Assembly (NCBI GenBank): GCA_018060905.1
Contig: JAGOVD010000028.1
Coordinates: 1 to 5,230, forward strand
From: Minisyncoccota bacterium
GTDB lineage: Bacteria > Patescibacteriota > Minisyncoccia > Phycocordibacterales > UBA9973
Reading direction: 5' to 3'
Length of the DNA stretch: 5,230 nt
Below, in pieces: positions 4,793-5,230 of this stretch. Made by a program: the position numbers and the translations under genes. Within the stretch, counting starts at the first letter, position 1. Every line of letters starts with the position of its first letter. The notes beneath the pieces were generated by a model. That model was not told the DNA's origin and did no database searches. It was given only the letters and a program-made list of their open reading frames with translations.

Positions 4793-5230
4793 ATGAAATC
4801 AGCCAAAAATATCCCCAAAGTCGTCGTTGTCGGTAGTGGGTTTGCGGGGATTGAGATTATCAAATCGCTCAGAGCCTGCAGTGCTCCAGTTGAAATTATC
4901 CTCGTTACCAAGAAGCGCATGTTTGAGTACTACCCCGCGCTCTACAAGCTTGTGACCGGCGCACTTCCTATTGAAGTTTCGGTTCCGATTCACGTTATTT
5001 TCCCCGGTACCAGCATACAGATTATTGAGGCGCACTATACCGGTGTCGATCAGAATCGTCAGGTTATTACGACTACCGATAGTGCCGGCATGACTGCCGA
5101 GGTGGCCTATGACTATCTTATCCTTGCGCTTGGAAGTGAGACAAACTATTTCAACATCAAAGGTCTCCCTGAGCTTTCACATAGCTTCAAGTCAGTGGGT
5201 GCAGCGCTCAAACTCAAGCAACATTTTTGC
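4793..5230 (+). CDS. NDH-2-like FAD/NAD(P)-dependent oxidoreductase, N-terminal part (3' end outside window)
   Basis: The frame is open from the ATG at 4793 to the window edge (146 codons), so the gene is truncated by the window, not broken. It starts with a dinucleotide-binding beta-alpha-beta fold: VVVVGSGFAGIE at 10-21 contains GxGxxG (14-19), which binds the FAD diphosphate. FEYYPALYKLVTGALP at 44-59 matches the LLYEVATG-type segment of type II NADH dehydrogenases and related pyridine-nucleotide oxidoreductases. YDYLILALGSETNYFNIKG at 106-124 is the second conserved FAD motif. Such enzymes oxidise NAD(P)H and pass electrons to a quinone or other acceptor, usually on the inner face of the membrane. 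The NAD(P)-binding domain and any membrane-attachment helix would lie beyond the window, so exact substrate and acceptor cannot be judged. The end of beta-2 carries Thr39 where many bacterial NDH-2 enzymes have Asp. It is transcribed divergently from the sigma gene. Confidence 0.88.
   Translation, partial: MKSAKNIPKVVVVGSGFAGIEIIKSLRACSAPVEIILVTKKRMFEYYPALYKLVTGALPIEVSVPIHVIFPGTSIQIIEAHYTGVDQNRQVITTTDSAGMTAEVAYDYLILALGSETNYFNIKGLPELSHSFKSVGAALKLKQHFC

Overview
The window looks like a chromosomal stretch of a Patescibacteria (CPR) genome, most likely a Parcubacteria-type lineage. The evidence is the combination of gene families: a soluble HerA/VirB4-like ATPase with a proline-rich tail, a lamin-tail-domain surface protein, and an ECF sigma factor paired with a DUF5667 membrane protein. 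This placement rests on recalled family knowledge, not on a database search. There is no sign of an insertion sequence, prophage, CRISPR array, tRNA or rRNA. Coding density is high and no gap exceeds about 80 bases.

Layout. Bases 1-99 hold the lysine/arginine-rich end of a gene that begins outside the window, followed by a strong intrinsic terminator (117-146). A promoter with an extended -10 element (157-165) then lies immediately before a two-gene plus-strand operon: a large P-loop ATPase (176-2131) and, 2 nt later, a secreted or membrane-anchored protein with the order lamin-tail, PKD, lamin-tail-like, transmembrane helix (2134-3471). Converging on it from the minus strand is a second two-gene operon: an ECF-type sigma factor (4715 down to 4161) and its probable membrane anti-sigma partner (4177 down to 3437), whose reading frames overlap by 17 nt. 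The two operons overlap tail to tail by 35 nt. A 77-bp divergent intergenic region (4716-4792) separates the sigma gene from a plus-strand NDH-2-like FAD/NAD(P) oxidoreductase that runs off the right edge.

How the parts may work together. The sigma/DUF5667 pair has the form of a trans-envelope signalling switch: an extracytoplasmic sensor region, one membrane helix, and a short cytoplasmic part that could hold the sigma factor. The ATPase and the surface protein are probably co-expressed and may act together at the cell envelope, but the sequence does not prove this.

The most noteworthy non-coding signal is promoter architecture. TATACT hexamers lie exactly 6 nt before the ATG of both the sigma gene and the oxidoreductase gene, and 10 nt before the ATPase ATG, with no Shine-Dalgarno sequence. 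This predicts leaderless or nearly leaderless mRNAs. A 17-bp inverted repeat sits between the two divergent promoters. I see no convincing wholly new system; the window is mostly ordinary CPR core or accessory content with a few testable regulatory oddities.
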